Position numbers and translations under genes: made by a program
Part shown: positions 21,507 to 29,915 of the stretch, one piece after another
How the letters are laid out: each line of letters begins with the position of its first letter
Position numbering within the stretch: position 1 is the stretch's first letter
Source: Comamonas sp. lk
GTDB taxonomy: Bacteria > Pseudomonadota > Gammaproteobacteria > Burkholderiales > Burkholderiaceae_C
Assembly: GCF_900564145.1 (NCBI RefSeq)
Contig: NZ_UOOB01000002.1
Span: 434,001 to 498,000, forward strand
Direction of reading: 5' to 3'
DNA: 64,000 nt
The notes under the pieces: generated by a model
What the model was told of the DNA's origin: nothing
What the model saw: the letters and a program-made list of their open reading frames with translations, nothing else
The model's database searches: none

Positions 21507-21546
21507 ATAGCAGCTCGCGCATATTCTGCAAGGACTTGAGGCTATT
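21507..21546 (+). repeat. Degenerate intergenic repeat, copy 2 (gmhB-plsC gap)
   Basis: The segment reads ATAGC, GCGC, AGGACTTGAGGCT, matching the block order of the copies at 8993, 27036 and (reversed) 31825. It lies in the 181-base gap between gmhB and plsC, which otherwise shows nothing recognisable. Confidence 0.4.
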
Positions 21547-21593
21547 TTTGATTGAAATACCCTCCTATGCAAGCGGCTGACGCCAGCGCTCAG

Positions 21594-22169
21594 TCAGGGC
21601 CGCGCGTCCTCGCCCGCCACCTCAACGTCCCCCAAGGATAGCAAGGCGCTGACCGCCGCTTCCAGATCGGCAAAGCGCTGACTGCCTGCAGGCAAGTTCT
21701 GCACCTCCTGCCCCTCGGGACGGCCCGAGGACTCGACGAACATCAGATGCGCGCCCAGCGACTGGCCGGCCTGCAAATGCTCCAGCCCGCTGCCAATGGC
21801 CCAGACTTCAGCCCCCTCGGCACCATAGCGCTCGGCAATCTGCTCGAACAATGCGGCGCCGGGCTTGCGGCAGCTGCAAACTTCCTCCGGTGCATGGGGG
21901 CAGTAAAAAACCGCCTCCACCCGCGCGCCAGCCAGCGCCAGTTCGCGGTGCATCTTGGCATGCACGGCATTGAGCTCGATCACGTCAAACAGCCCTCGGC
22001 CCAGTCCCGGCTGATTGGTGGCCAGCACCACATGCCAGCCAGCACGATTCAGGCGCGAGACCGCCTCGAGCGCACCCGGCACGGCGACCCAGTCCTGGGG
22101 CTGGCCGATAAAGCCCTGGTCAACCCACTGGTTCAGAGTGCCATCACGGTCAAGGATTGCTAGCTTCAT
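21594..22169 (-). CDS. gmhB: D-glycero-beta-D-manno-heptose-1,7-bisphosphate 7-phosphatase
   Basis: A HAD-family phosphatase in ADP-heptose synthesis for the lipopolysaccharide inner core. The 191-residue protein begins MKLAILDRDGTLNQWV (catalytic Asp7 and Asp9) and carries the GmhB zinc loop CPHAPEEVCSCRKP. I chose ATG 22169, which puts the HAD motif at the N-terminus; the ORF extends 30 codons upstream without homology and no strong ribosome-binding site is seen. The fabB terminator lies upstream, so a separate promoter is likely. The C-terminus diverges somewhat from the family. Confidence 0.9.
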   Translation of the reverse strand: MKLAILDRDGTLNQWVDQGFIGQPQDWVAVPGALEAVSRLNRAGWHVVLATNQPGLGRGLFDVIELNAVHAKMHRELALAGARVEAVFYCPHAPEEVCSCRKPGAALFEQIAERYGAEGAEVWAIGSGLEHLQAGQSLGAHLMFVESSGRPEGQEVQNLPAGSQRFADLEAAVSALLSLGDVEVAGEDARP

Positions 22170-22270
22170 GGGGTGGTAGGCAAAAACGGTGAACGAAGTT
22201 TGACAGTGTGAGCCTGTCCCTGTGCAGATGTCGTCAGCGCGGCGGCAACCGCGCTGCAAGCCTGATCAGC

Positions 22271-22304
22271 AAAAAGCCCGCGCCTACCCCAAGGTAGCGC
22301 GGGC
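22271..22304 (-). terminator. Rho-independent terminator after fabB
   Basis: On the minus strand a GC-rich 12-base stem (with one bulge) and a four-base loop is followed by TTTTT. It begins 18 bases after the fabB stop. Confidence 0.88.
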
Positions 22305-22322
22305 CTGTGGCAAAGCCAGAGC

Positions 22323-23546
22323 TTACTGGCCTTCCCAGCGCTTGAGCACCAGAGAGGCATTGGTGCCGCCAAAGCCGAAGCTGTTGGAGAGCACGGTCTT
22401 CAACTCGGCATCGCGCGTCTGGGTCACCAAGGGCATGTCGCCCAGCAGCGGATCGGGCGTTTGCACATTGGCCGAACCGGCGATAAAGCCCTTGTTCAGC
22501 ATGATCAGGCAGTAAATCGCCTCCTGCACGCCGGTGGCGCCCAGCGAGTGACCGGTCAGCGACTTGGTCGACGAGAACGGCGGCACCTTGTCACCGAACA
22601 GTTCGCGCATGGCTCGCACTTCCTGCATATCGCCCACAGGAGTCGACGTGCCGTGCGTGTTGATGTAGTCGATGGGAGCGTCGATAGTCTCCATGGCCTG
22701 CTTCATGCAGGCAATGGCGCCGTCGCCCGAAGGAGCCACCATGTCTTCACCGTCGCTGGTGGCACCAAAGCCCACCACTTCGGCCAGGATGTTGGCACCA
22801 CGAGCCAGAGCATGCTCCAGGCTTTCCAGCACCACGGCGCCGCCGCCGCCGGCGATGACAAAACCGTCGCGGTTGGCGTCATAGGCGCGCGAGGCGACTT
22901 CCGGCGTCTCGTTGTACTTGCTGGACATAGCACCCATGCCGTCGAACAGCAGCGACATGCCCCAGGAAAGCTCTTCGCCGCCGCCGGCAAACATCACATC
23001 CTGCATGCCCCAGGCGATCTGCTGGGCCGCAGCGCCAATGCAGTGGGCCGAGGTGGAGCAGGCCGAGGTGATGGAGTAGTTGATGCCCTTGACCTTGAAA
23101 TTGGTCGCCAGACAGGCCGAGACGGTGGAGCTCATGCAGCGCGTGACCTGGTAAGGCCCCACGCGGCGAATGCCCTTCTCGCGCAGCGTGTCCGCCGCTT
23201 CGATCTGGTTGGCAGGCGAGCCGCCGCCCGAACCCATGATCAGGCCGGTACGCGGGTGGCTGACCTGCTCAGGCGTCAGACCGGCTTGCTTGATGGCGTC
23301 TTCCAGCGCGATCTGCGAGTAGGCCGCCGCATCGCCCATGAAGCGCAGTTGCTTGCGGTCAATGCGCGCTTCTATGTCGATTTCCGGCACACCGGCCACC
23401 TGGCTGCGCATGCCCAGCTCGGTGAATTTGGGGACGGCCTTGATGCCGGAGCGGCTCGCGCGCAGCGATGCCTCGACCGTATCCAAGTCGTTGCCTATGC
23501 ACGAGACAATGCCCGCGCCGGTGATGACTACCCGTTTCTTGCTCAT
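22323..23546 (-). CDS. fabB: 3-oxoacyl-ACP synthase I
   Basis: FabB is the condensing enzyme needed to elongate unsaturated acyl chains. The 407-residue thiolase-fold protein has the catalytic triad Cys163 ([11 protein letters not shown]), His298 ([11 protein letters not shown]) and His333 ([12 protein letters not shown]), plus the C-terminal GFGGTNAS. Its start overlaps the fabA stop by four bases. The fabA-fabB pairing identifies it as FabB rather than FabF. Confidence 0.97.
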   Translation of the reverse strand: MSKKRVVITGAGIVSCIGNDLDTVEASLRASRSGIKAVPKFTELGMRSQVAGVPEIDIEARIDRKQLRFMGDAAAYSQIALEDAIKQAGLTPEQVSHPRTGLIMGSGGGSPANQIEAADTLREKGIRRVGPYQVTRCMSSTVSACLATNFKVKGINYSITSACSTSAHCIGAAAQQIAWGMQDVMFAGGGEELSWGMSLLFDGMGAMSSKYNETPEVASRAYDANRDGFVIAGGGGAVVLESLEHALARGANILAEVVGFGATSDGEDMVAPSGDGAIACMKQAMETIDAPIDYINTHGTSTPVGDMQEVRAMRELFGDKVPPFSSTKSLTGHSLGATGVQEAIYCLIMLNKGFIAGSANVQTPDPLLGDMPLVTQTRDAELKTVLSNSFGFGGTNASLVLKRWEGQ

Positions 23547-24067
23547 GCTGGCTTTCCCTGGCCGTCGCCTTCACGCAGAAACAGACCTACGCGCAGGTCA
23601 TTGGCCACATAGATTTCCTTGCCATCGGCCAGCAGGCGTGCATCGCCAATGGCCATGTTCAGCTTGCGCTTGATGACTCGCTTGATATCAATTTCGTATG
23701 TCACCCGTTTGACATCGGGACCGACTTCACCGGTGAACTTGACTTCGCCAGCACCCAGAGCGCGGCCGCGACCGGGCAGACGCAGCCAGGTCAGGTAAAA
23801 GCCGATCAGCTGCCACATGGCATCCAGGCCCAGGCAGCCGGGCATGACAGGGTCGCCCTGGAAGTGGCACTTGAAGAACCACAGATCGGGGTTCACATCC
23901 AGCTCTGCCACGATCTTGCCCAGTCCATGGGCACCACCGTCTTCAGAGATGTGGGTGATGCGATCGAACATCAGCATGGGGGGCAGGGGCAGACGCCCGC
24001 TGTCGGCGCCAAAAAGCTTGCCTTCGCCGGAAGCGATCAGTTGTTCGTAGGAAAAAGAATCGGCCAT
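23543..24067 (-). CDS. fabA: 3-hydroxydecanoyl-ACP dehydratase/isomerase
   Basis: FabA dehydrates 3-hydroxydecanoyl-ACP and isomerises trans-2 to cis-3-decenoyl-ACP, the branch point to unsaturated fatty acids. The 174-residue hot-dog protein shows PMLMFDRI, the catalytic His68 in [14 protein letters not shown] and Asp82 in LGLDAMWQ. Overlap with fabB implies one transcript and matched synthesis. A 16-base hairpin lies 17 bases upstream of its start. Confidence 0.97.
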   Translation of the reverse strand: MADSFSYEQLIASGEGKLFGADSGRLPLPPMLMFDRITHISEDGGAHGLGKIVAELDVNPDLWFFKCHFQGDPVMPGCLGLDAMWQLIGFYLTWLRLPGRGRALGAGEVKFTGEVGPDVKRVTYEIDIKRVIKRKLNMAIGDARLLADGKEIYVANDLRVGLFLREGDGQGKPA

Positions 24068-24084
24068 TATCTAAATTGCTCCAC

Positions 24085-24100
24085 GGCAGCCTGGGCTGCC
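24085..24100 (-). promoter_or_regulatory. Hairpin in the fabA 5' leader
   Basis: A perfect seven-base inverted repeat GGCAGCC-TG-GGCTGCC ends 17 bases before the fabA start. It has no T-run, so it could be an operator or a translation-controlling stem. Function is inferred only from position. Confidence 0.35.
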
Positions 24101-24292
24101 TGTATCTCTGAAATTCTGGGTCGGTTCAGCCCGCAAGTGGGCCAACAATATAAGCGGGCATTATCAAGGCTGGCGACTGCGCCCCTGCGACAAAAACCCG
24201 TAGAAAAACCCCAAACTCTGCCACAAATGCCGCGCCAGCCTGTGCTGGCACAGCTTAATCCTGACCATCTAGTAAGTCACTACCGAAGTATT

Positions 24293-25945
24293 TCAGGCTT
24301 TGCGAGGTGTTCGGCGAGCACGCCACCAGGCCAGGGCCAACAGGCCAAAACACAGTACCGCCAGTGGCACCAGCCCCAGGGCATGCACCCAGCGGGCATA
24401 GGGGGTGAGCCCTTCGCGCCCTTTGACCTCGGCGTGCAAAACAGCGCGTTCAAACGGCGCCAGCGCCTTGACCACAGCTCCCCTGTGGTCGATGACCACC
24501 GTGGCGCCGGTATTGGTGGCACGCAGCATGGGACGCTCGAACTCCAGCGTGCGCATGCGGCTGATGTTCAGGTGCTGATCGATGGCGATGGAGTTGCCAA
24601 ACCAGCCGATATTGCTGAAATTGACCAACACCGTAGGCGCCGTGGCCGCATCGCCGAAATTGGCGCCCAGCTCCTCGCCAAACAGATCTTCGTAGCAGAT
24701 ATTGGGCGACAGACGCTCGCCGGCCCAGTGCAGCGAGGGCTGCGCCAGGGCGCCGCGATTGAAGTCGCCCAGCGGGATGTTCATCAAATCGGTAAACCAG
24801 CGGAACATGGGCGGAATGAACTCGCCAAAAGGCACCAGATGGTGCTTGTCGTATGCATAGGGCCGGGTCTGGCCGGGCGCCCAGCCTTCCACCGTATTGG
24901 TAAAGCCTTGATCCCAGTTACCCAGGGGAATACCCAGCATGGCAGCCTGCTTGCCGCCTTGCTGCACAAAAGGCTGGCGCACAAAGTCCAGATAACCCTC
25001 GGGCAGTTGCTGGGGCAACAGCGGAATCGCCGTCTCGGGTGCCACCACCAGCTGCGCCGTGGCAGCATGCAGCTGCCGCGCATACCAGCCCAGGGCCACG
25101 GGAATGCCCGATCCCATTTCGAATTTCTCGTCTTGCGGAATATTTCCCTGCAGCAACTCCACGCTCATGCCGGGCAAGCCGCTGTCGCCATGGGTACTTG
25201 CGTTTTGCAGCCCCCACAGACCGCCCCAGGCCAGCAGCAAGGCCAGCGCCGAAGGCACGACCCACTTCAAGGCCGGTAGCGGCTGAGCGCTCTGCCTTCG
25301 CCACAGCAGGGCTGCCAGCCAGGCCGCCAGCCAGGCCGCTGCCCAGCCCGTGCCGTACACGCCCACCCAGCGCGGAAGCACGGCAAGCGGTCCTTCTACA
25401 TGGGCGTAGCCGCCGGCGCCCCAGGGGAAACCGGTCCACAGCCAGCCACGCGCCAGCTCGGCCAGCGTCCACAGCGAAGCAAAAACAATAGCTGCCTGCG
25501 CATTATCTACCTGGGTAAAGCGTTTGAAACACCAGGATGCAAAAGCGTAATAGCTGCCCAAAAATGCTGCCAGCGCCAGCACGGCAGCCACGGCCAGCGG
25601 CGCAGCCAGCCCGCCATAAGTATGCATGGAGATAAACAGCCACCAGAAGGTCGCGGCCAGCCAGCTGGTGGCAAACACCATGGCCTTGGCCGCCGCCCCC
25701 AGCGGGCTGCGCGCGGCCAGCAGTGCATGGACCAGCACGGCCAGCGAGAGAATTTGCAGCCACCACAACGGACGGCCGTAGCCGCCGACCAGCGTCAGCC
25801 AGCCATCGCCCTGACCGCGCGCCCAGGGCCAGGCCAGAGAGAAGGCCTGCAGCCCTCCGGCCGCAGCCACCAGCAGCCAGCTTGCCCACCCCATCCAGCC
25901 AGAGCGTTGGGTCTTGGAGGCAGAAAGGGCTTGGCTGGCTTGCAT
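24293..25945 (-). CDS. lnt: Apolipoprotein N-acyltransferase
   Basis: Lnt adds the third acyl chain to lipoproteins at the periplasmic face of the inner membrane. The ~550-residue protein has about six N-terminal hydrophobic segments, then a nitrilase domain with Glu304 (VAPETAIPLLP), Lys367 (YAYDKHHLVPFGEF) and Cys417 (SPNICYEDLFG), and a final membrane helix (~520-545). I chose ATG 25945 (MQASQALS): the longer ORF starts with a GTG inside a terminator hairpin. corC precedes it on the same strand, a common pairing in proteobacteria. Confidence 0.95.
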   Translation of the reverse strand: MQASQALSASKTQRSGWMGWASWLLVAAAGGLQAFSLAWPWARGQGDGWLTLVGGYGRPLWWLQILSLAVLVHALLAARSPLGAAAKAMVFATSWLAATFWWLFISMHTYGGLAAPLAVAAVLALAAFLGSYYAFASWCFKRFTQVDNAQAAIVFASLWTLAELARGWLWTGFPWGAGGYAHVEGPLAVLPRWVGVYGTGWAAAWLAAWLAALLWRRQSAQPLPALKWVVPSALALLLAWGGLWGLQNASTHGDSGLPGMSVELLQGNIPQDEKFEMGSGIPVALGWYARQLHAATAQLVVAPETAIPLLPQQLPEGYLDFVRQPFVQQGGKQAAMLGIPLGNWDQGFTNTVEGWAPGQTRPYAYDKHHLVPFGEFIPPMFRWFTDLMNIPLGDFNRGALAQPSLHWAGERLSPNICYEDLFGEELGANFGDAATAPTVLVNFSNIGWFGNSIAIDQHLNISRMRTLEFERPMLRATNTGATVVIDHRGAVVKALAPFERAVLHAEVKGREGLTPYARWVHALGLVPLAVLCFGLLALAWWRARRTPRKA

Positions 25946-25971
25946 TGCTAAGGCTGAAAGTAAGGGGCGCG

Positions 25972-26000
25972 AACAAAACACCCAACCGAGGGGTTGGGTG
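25972..26000 (-). terminator. Rho-independent terminator between corC and lnt
   Basis: On the minus strand a perfect nine-base stem CACCCAACC/GGTTGGGTG with loop CCTC is followed by TTTTGTT. It begins 24 bases after the corC stop and ends 27 bases before the lnt start. Confidence 0.85.
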
Positions 26001-26023
26001 CGGGAAGGACGGATGGCGCAAGC

Positions 26024-26905
26024 TTAACTGCGCACCACACTGTCTGGCGAGGGATCTCGGACGACCTTGAACCAGCGCACCGCACCGCCCTTGGTGTGCA
26101 GCACGGTAAATTCCAGTCCGCCCAGGTGAATCTGCTCGCCACGCTTGGGCACATGGCCCATTTCGTGAGCAATCAAGCCGCCGATGGTGTCGAAGTGCGC
26201 CTCATGCACGCTGGTGTGCAGCGTGGTTTCGAACTCTTCGCTCACATGCTCGATGGAGGCATCGCCTGCCACGCGGTAGCTGTTGTCGGCCAGGGCAAAG
26301 ATATCGCCCTCGTCCTCGGGGATATCGAATTCGTCCTCGATCTCGCCTACGATTTCCTCGAGCACGTCTTCAATCGTCACCAGACCGGCCACACGACCGA
26401 ACTCGTCGATGACGATGGCCAGATGATTGCGGTTGGCGCGGAACTCGCGCAGCAAATCGTTAAGGTTCTTGCTCTCGGGCACAAACAAGGCCGGGCGTAC
26501 CAGTGCGCGCAGATTCAGGCTGGGAGAGCGCTGCAGCTTGAGCAAATCCTTGGCCATGAGAATGCCAATGATGTTCTCGCGCTCTCCCTGGTAGACCGGA
26601 AAGCGCGAATGCGCCGTGGTGATCACCTGGTGCAGGATTTCCTCGAAGGGGGCGTCGATATTCAGCAGATCCATGCGTGGCGCAGCCACCATGACTTCGC
26701 CAGCGCTCATATCCGCCATGCGGATGACGCGCTCGAGCATGACGCGGGACTCGGTGCCGATGACCTGATTGTCTTCGGCGTCGGCCAGGGTTTCTATCAG
26801 TTCATCGGCAGATTCCGGTGCCGGATGGATGAACTCAGCCACCTTTTGCAGGAAGCTTCGCTTGTCTTCCCTCTCGGAAAGTCGCGCAGGATGGGGGTCG
26901 GACAC
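26024..26905 (-). CDS. corC: CorC/HlyC-type CBS-domain protein
   Basis: A 293-residue soluble member of the CorC/HlyC family. Two CBS motifs span ~65-190 (MVAAPRMDLLNIDAPFEEIL, VIDEFGRVAGLVTIEDVLEE), followed by an acidic EIEDEFDIPEDEGDI stretch and a C-terminal CorC_HlyC domain with DTIGGLIAHEMGHVPKRGE. The family is tied to magnesium/cobalt efflux and divalent-cation control. The start codon is GTG at 26905. The neighbour lnt fits the usual corC-lnt order, although a terminator now lies between them. Confidence 0.92.
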   Translation of the reverse strand: MSDPHPARLSEREDKRSFLQKVAEFIHPAPESADELIETLADAEDNQVIGTESRVMLERVIRMADMSAGEVMVAAPRMDLLNIDAPFEEILHQVITTAHSRFPVYQGERENIIGILMAKDLLKLQRSPSLNLRALVRPALFVPESKNLNDLLREFRANRNHLAIVIDEFGRVAGLVTIEDVLEEIVGEIEDEFDIPEDEGDIFALADNSYRVAGDASIEHVSEEFETTLHTSVHEAHFDTIGGLIAHEMGHVPKRGEQIHLGGLEFTVLHTKGGAVRWFKVVRDPSPDSVVRS

Positions 26906-27035
26906 TGTCTTGGAGTGCAGGACGTGCGGTAGTCAAACAAGCCTAGAAGAATAGCGGATTGTGTTGACGCACGGCTTTCCGTCCTGAAAAAGCCATGAGC
27001 CGTTATCTCGATGGACACAGAATTGCTACCAATTC

Positions 27036-27072
27036 GATAGCTTGTAGCGCAATCAGATAAAGCGCTGCAAGC
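27036..27072 (+). repeat. Degenerate intergenic repeat, copy 3 (GNAT-corC gap)
   Basis: The segment GATAGCTTGTAGCGC, AGATAAAGCGCT, CAAGC aligns block for block with the copy at 8993-9039. It lies 15 bases downstream of the GNAT gene's stop, between that gene and corC. Confidence 0.5.
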
Positions 27073-27086
27073 CCATCAAGCCTTTA

Positions 27087-27809
27087 TCACTCGGCGGACT
27101 TGTGCCGGCCTTCCTGAACACCTTTGCGCACTTCCTGCACGCCGGCAAGAAAGGCCCAGAAGTTGTTGGCCTGCTTTTTGAGCTGGTAGTCCATCTCGCC
27201 GAGATGCTCGGTCACCAAGGTGCTGACATGGGTGTCCAGCCCGGCGGGAGGCAGCTCCAGATAGGCTTCGGACTCCGAGCCGTCGCGCTTGACGGTGGCG
27301 CCGGCCTTGCGCGCAATCTTGAGCATGGCCGTATTCTCGGACAGTGCGTGAATGAACATCATCGACACATCCTTGGTGCGGGCATGCAGCACGGCACGGT
27401 CAAACAGACGCGAGCCCAGTCCCTTGCCGCGGGCGGTCTTGAGTACCGAGACGCCAAACTCCGCGCATTTCTCATGCTCGGGGTGACCGGCAAACGCCAG
27501 GTGCGCCATCGCAATCAGCTCCAGGCGGCGGTTGAAGATGCCGAAGATGTCGTCGCGCGAGAAATCCAGATGCTCGGCATAGCGGCGCACCTGCTCGTCG
27601 CTGGCCGCATAGCCGAAGCGCAGATAGCGGTCGCCTGCATCGAGCTTGAGCAGATGCAGAGTCACGCGCTCGCGGTGGCGCTCACTCAAGGTACGAATGG
27701 GGACCAAGGACGGCGAGCGGCGCTCGGCGTCATGGGACTTGCCCATGCCACGCAGCCAGCTTGCGCCGGCCTGCCAGGGCGATTTCAACCAGTCTTTGGA
27801 ATCGTTCAT
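27087..27809 (-). CDS. GNAT-family N-acetyltransferase
   Basis: An acetyl-CoA-dependent acyltransferase of 240 residues. The core shows RYAEHLDFSRDDIFGIFNRR, FGVSVLKTARGKGLGSRLFD (the acetyl-CoA pyrophosphate loop, R/Q-x2-G-x-G/A) and FIHALSENTAMLKIARKAG. I chose ATG 27809 (MNDSKDWLKSPWQ); the longer ORF adds 12 residues. A C-terminal extension of ~60 residues is rich in charged residues. The substrate is unknown. The gene is transcribed towards corC. Confidence 0.8.
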   Translation of the reverse strand: MNDSKDWLKSPWQAGASWLRGMGKSHDAERRSPSLVPIRTLSERHRERVTLHLLKLDAGDRYLRFGYAASDEQVRRYAEHLDFSRDDIFGIFNRRLELIAMAHLAFAGHPEHEKCAEFGVSVLKTARGKGLGSRLFDRAVLHARTKDVSMMFIHALSENTAMLKIARKAGATVKRDGSESEAYLELPPAGLDTHVSTLVTEHLGEMDYQLKKQANNFWAFLAGVQEVRKGVQEGRHKSAE

Positions 27810-27950
27810 GGTTAGAAATATAAGTACAAACCCGAATATCGGCAAGTCCCATGCTGCAATGCAATATTTCCGTAAGGATTTTGCGTTAATTCAACACCTT
27901 AGCTCTGTATTTGCACTAGCTCATGGTCCATATGAAGCAGGTAAAAAAAC

Positions 27951-28433
27951 CTATAGCGGCACGGCCGTTGTCACCTTGACTCTGTCCATTACAAAGCTGG
28001 TCTTGCAATCTTGCACGCTGGGGTGCTTGAGCAGCGTATCCATGATGAAACGGCTGTAATGCTGCATGTCGGCCACCACCACGCGCAGCAGATAATCCAT
28101 CTCTCCCGTCAGGGACACGCACTCCACCACTTCGGGCCAAGTCTGAACGCTGGCGCGAAACACGTCCATAGGGTTGCGCTTGCTGGTTTCCGTGTATTTT
28201 TCCAATCGCACATTGAGGTAAGCCGTCAGGCCCAGGCCCACGGATTCGGGCTGCACCAGCGCCACATAGCGGTCGATGACGCCGCCTTCCTCCAGCCGCT
28301 TGACGCGGCGCAGCACGGCACTGGGCGACAGGCCGACCTGCTCCCCGATGACGTCATAGGTTTCTCGGCCATTGGCCTGCAATCGGCGCAAAATCGCCTT
28401 GTCCAGTTTGTCGATGGTGTGGGTAACGTTCAT
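27951..28433 (-). CDS. Lrp/AsnC-family regulator, probably of hpd
   Basis: A 160-residue regulator with an N-terminal winged HTH (LDKAILRRLQANGRETYDVI, GLSPSAVLRRVKRLEEGGVI) and a C-terminal RAM ligand domain (YTETSKRNPMDVFRASVQTW, CVSLTGEMDYLLRVVVADMQ). It is divergent from hpd across a 259-base gap containing spaced TTGCA-type half-sites, so autoregulation and control of tyrosine catabolism are likely. An aromatic amino acid as effector is inferred from the neighbours. Confidence 0.9.
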   Translation of the reverse strand: MNVTHTIDKLDKAILRRLQANGRETYDVIGEQVGLSPSAVLRRVKRLEEGGVIDRYVALVQPESVGLGLTAYLNVRLEKYTETSKRNPMDVFRASVQTWPEVVECVSLTGEMDYLLRVVVADMQHYSRFIMDTLLKHPSVQDCKTSFVMDRVKVTTAVPL

Positions 28434-28493
28434 GGCGGGGCAGTATAAGAAGCAAGCAGTTTTTCTTCCGGGTTAACCCTTGATAACCATTTA

Positions 28494-28564
28494 AATTGCA
28501 AGAAATTAAAGTTTTGCGCAATTTTCATGCAAACAACGGCTTTTGCACACCTCAGATTTGCAAA
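28494..28564. promoter_or_regulatory. Phased TTGCA half-site array between asnC and hpd
   Basis: Five TTGCA/TGCA-type cores are centred near 28498, 28517, 28530, 28545 and 28560 in an AT-rich stretch, with steps of about 13 to 19 bases. Regular multi-site arrays of this kind are typical of Lrp-family binding. Assignment to the adjacent AsnC protein is inferred. Confidence 0.5.
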
Positions 28565-28692
28565 AACACTGCCATAGGCCTGTCCTACAGTGAGAACAAC
28601 ATCGACACGCTTTCGAAGCGGTTGACACGCGCTTGAAACGAGGCGCTGTGTGAGCAGCATGGCTGTCGTGCATTCACTGGCTGGAGAACTCT

Positions 28693-29808
28693 ATGAACGC
28701 CCCTCTGCAAAAAGACAACACCACCGGCTTCCAGACCTGGGACAACCCCATGGGCACGGACGGCTTTGAATTCGTCGAGTACGCCGCCCCCGATCCGGTG
28801 GCCATGGGCGAGTTGTTCGAACGCATGGGCTTCAGCGCCGTGGCCAAGCACCGCCGCAAGAACGTGACCCTGTACCGCCAGGGCGAGATCAACTTCATCA
28901 TCAACGCCGAGCCGGACAGCTTTGCCCAGCGCTTTGCCCGCCTGCACGGCCCCAGCGTCTGCGCCATTGCCGTGCGTGTGGACGATGCCAAATTTGCCTA
29001 TGAGCGCGCCATCTCCCTCGGTGCCTGGGGCTATGCCCAGCACGCCGCACCTGGCGAGCTGAACATTCCCGCCATCAAGGGCATCGGCGATTCGCTGATC
29101 TATTTCATCGACAAATGGCGCGGCAAGAACGGTGCCAAGGATGGCGAACTGGGCAACATCAGCTTCTTCGATGTGGACTTCGAGCCACTGCCCGGCGCCG
29201 ATCTGCACCCCGTTGGCCTGGGCCTGACCTATATCGACCACCTGACCAACAACGTCTACCGTGGCCGCATGGCAGAGCTGGCCGAGTTCTACGAGCGCAT
29301 CTTCAATTTCCGCGAAATCCGCTATTTCGACATCGAAGGCCAGTCCACCGGCGTCAAGAGCAAGGCCATGACCAGCCCCTGCGGCAAGATCCGCATCCCC
29401 ATCAACGAGGAAGGCAATGACAAGGCCGGCCAGATTCAGGAATATCTGGACATGTACAAGGGCGAAGGCATTCAGCACATTGCCCTGGGATCGACCAATC
29501 TGTACGACACCGTGGACGGCCTGCAGCTGAACGGCATCAAGCTGCTCAACACCAGCGAAACCTATTACGAGCTGCTGCCCAAGCGCATCCCCGAGCTCCA
29601 GGAGCCCATCAGCGAACTGATGGCGCGCAACATCCTGGTGGACGGCCAGCCCGACGAGCTGCTGCTGCAGATCTTCAGCGAAAACCAGCTGGGCCCCATC
29701 TTCTTCGAGTTCATTCAACGCAAGGGCAATAGCGGCTTTGGCGAGGGCAACTTCAAGGCCTTGTTCGAGACCATGGAGCTGGACCAGATGCGCCGCGGCG
29801 TGCTGTAA
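28693..29808 (+). CDS. hpd: 4-hydroxyphenylpyruvate dioxygenase
   Basis: HPPD converts 4-hydroxyphenylpyruvate to homogentisate, the second step of tyrosine breakdown. The 371-residue protein has two VOC halves, and the Fe(II) ligands are visible in the C-terminal half: His183 (TYIDHLTNNV), His262 (GIQHIALGS) and Glu339 (IFFEFIQRKG). GGAGA precedes ATG 28693. It is divergent from the AsnC gene, and phhA two genes on completes a phenylalanine-to-homogentisate route. The aminotransferase and homogentisate dioxygenase are not in the window. Confidence 0.97.
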   Translation: MNAPLQKDNTTGFQTWDNPMGTDGFEFVEYAAPDPVAMGELFERMGFSAVAKHRRKNVTLYRQGEINFIINAEPDSFAQRFARLHGPSVCAIAVRVDDAKFAYERAISLGAWGYAQHAAPGELNIPAIKGIGDSLIYFIDKWRGKNGAKDGELGNISFFDVDFEPLPGADLHPVGLGLTYIDHLTNNVYRGRMAELAEFYERIFNFREIRYFDIEGQSTGVKSKAMTSPCGKIRIPINEEGNDKAGQIQEYLDMYKGEGIQHIALGSTNLYDTVDGLQLNGIKLLNTSETYYELLPKRIPELQEPISELMARNILVDGQPDELLLQIFSENQLGPIFFEFIQRKGNSGFGEGNFKALFETMELDQMRRGVL

Positions 29809-29915
29809 GCCCCAGCGCCACAGGGCGGGATTTCTTTCCTGAACTGGATCGGCACGGCAGCCAGGCTTTCTATACTCCCGAGCGCCAGACAACGGCAGAC
29901 AAACCGGAAACCATT

